Positions 63,786 through 64,000 of a stretch of 64,000 nucleotides of DNA are shown here, piece after piece. Source of the DNA: Sepioteuthis lessoniana (Eukaryota; Mollusca; Cephalopoda; Myopsida; Loliginidae); NCBI GenBank assembly GCA_963585895.1, contig CAUZXS010002501.1, positions 112,501-176,500 of the forward strand, in the 5' to 3' direction. The stretch's first letter is position 1, and each line of letters starts with the position of its first letter. The translations under genes were made by a program, and so were the position numbers. The notes beneath the pieces are model-generated. The model was not told where the DNA came from. It did not search any database and saw nothing but the letters and a program-made list of their open reading frames with translations.

Positions 63786-64000
63786 CATATTTATCCAACC
63801 CCTCCGCTCGGGCAGGATATAATACAAGGTCAATTTTTTAAACGGAGTTTAACAGGTTTGAATTCAGAGTTTTCCTTCTCCTAGACTAGTTACCTCACCA
63901 AGGCTGAAGAACCCATCGGTCCCACTTTTCCGAGGGGTATTAGTGCTATGTGAAATACAATCAGTCTCGTCCAGGATTTGAACTCATGTCTCTGTGTCCA
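63786..64000 (-). repeat. SINE family F1, reverse, cut by window end
   Basis: TTTATCCAACCCCTCCGCTC, TTAACAGGTTTGAATTCAGA, CTGAAGAACCCATCGGTCCC, CGTCCAGGATTTGAACTCAT. The head would lie beyond the window. Confidence 0.85.

Overview
The window is eukaryotic, AT-rich and essentially gene-free. I found no host protein-coding gene, no rRNA and no intact tRNA. Nearly all of it is microsatellite, satellite or transposable-element debris. It is metazoan: there are mariner-type transposases, an RTE-like LINE, a likely Penelope-like C-terminus, Helitrons and many tRNA-derived SINEs. The SINE load and the very long simple repeats suggest a mollusc, perhaps a cephalopod such as an octopus. That assignment is an inference from repeat style only (about 50% sure).

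Layout. 0-7 kb: GAAA tract, a head-to-head SINE inverted repeat, a dense TA/CA/GA microsatellite cluster, several SINEs and a threefold 327-bp tandem SINE next to a mariner remnant. 7.3-11.9 kb: (GAAA)n DNA organised into a roughly 100-bp satellite, interrupted by an LTR-like insertion at 9099-9954. 11.9-16.5 kb: SINEs, an inverted pair of LINE reverse-transcriptase ends, and a mariner deletion derivative carrying telomere-like repeats. 16.8-18.15 kb: GAAA tract. 19.06-20.02 kb: nested short Helitrons, then a hairpin with 107-bp arms. 20.7-31.5 kb: SINEs, a 740-bp LTR-like repeat, GATA repeats, two decayed mariners, a minisatellite and a Penelope-like C-terminus. 32.1-39.3 kb: about 7.2 kb of nearly pure polypyrimidine containing a 102-bp satellite, then 0.8 kb of polypurine. 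40.6-64 kb: SINEs, two mariners, six LINE fragments, an eight-copy tandem expansion and a second copy of the 740-bp repeat.

SINE family labels used below (mine). F1: head GTGGTGTAATGGTTATCG, end GGTTGGTAAATA followed by (TA)n. F2: head with GTAGAGTGTTCGCCAATGG. F3: starts CCCAGTCGGCTGGGGC, body of AACTGAATTGTTTGAAAT repeats. F4: tRNA-Ser-like head containing GTTAAAGCGATGGACTGC. F5: head with TCGATCCTGGCTACGGG, tail CCACAGACAGATCTG. F6: head CCTCAGTGGTAGAG. F3 and F4 share a 3' tail (TTTGGCATTAAATAACCT). For F1, F2, F4, F5 and F6 the + strand means the tRNA-like head comes first; for F3 it means the CCCAGTC end comes first.

The elements do not form a pathway. They form a stratigraphy of insertions (Helitron in Helitron, SINE in SINE, LTR in satellite) from which relative ages can be read. 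SINE and LINE 3' ends appear to seed many of the TA, ATG and GA microsatellites.
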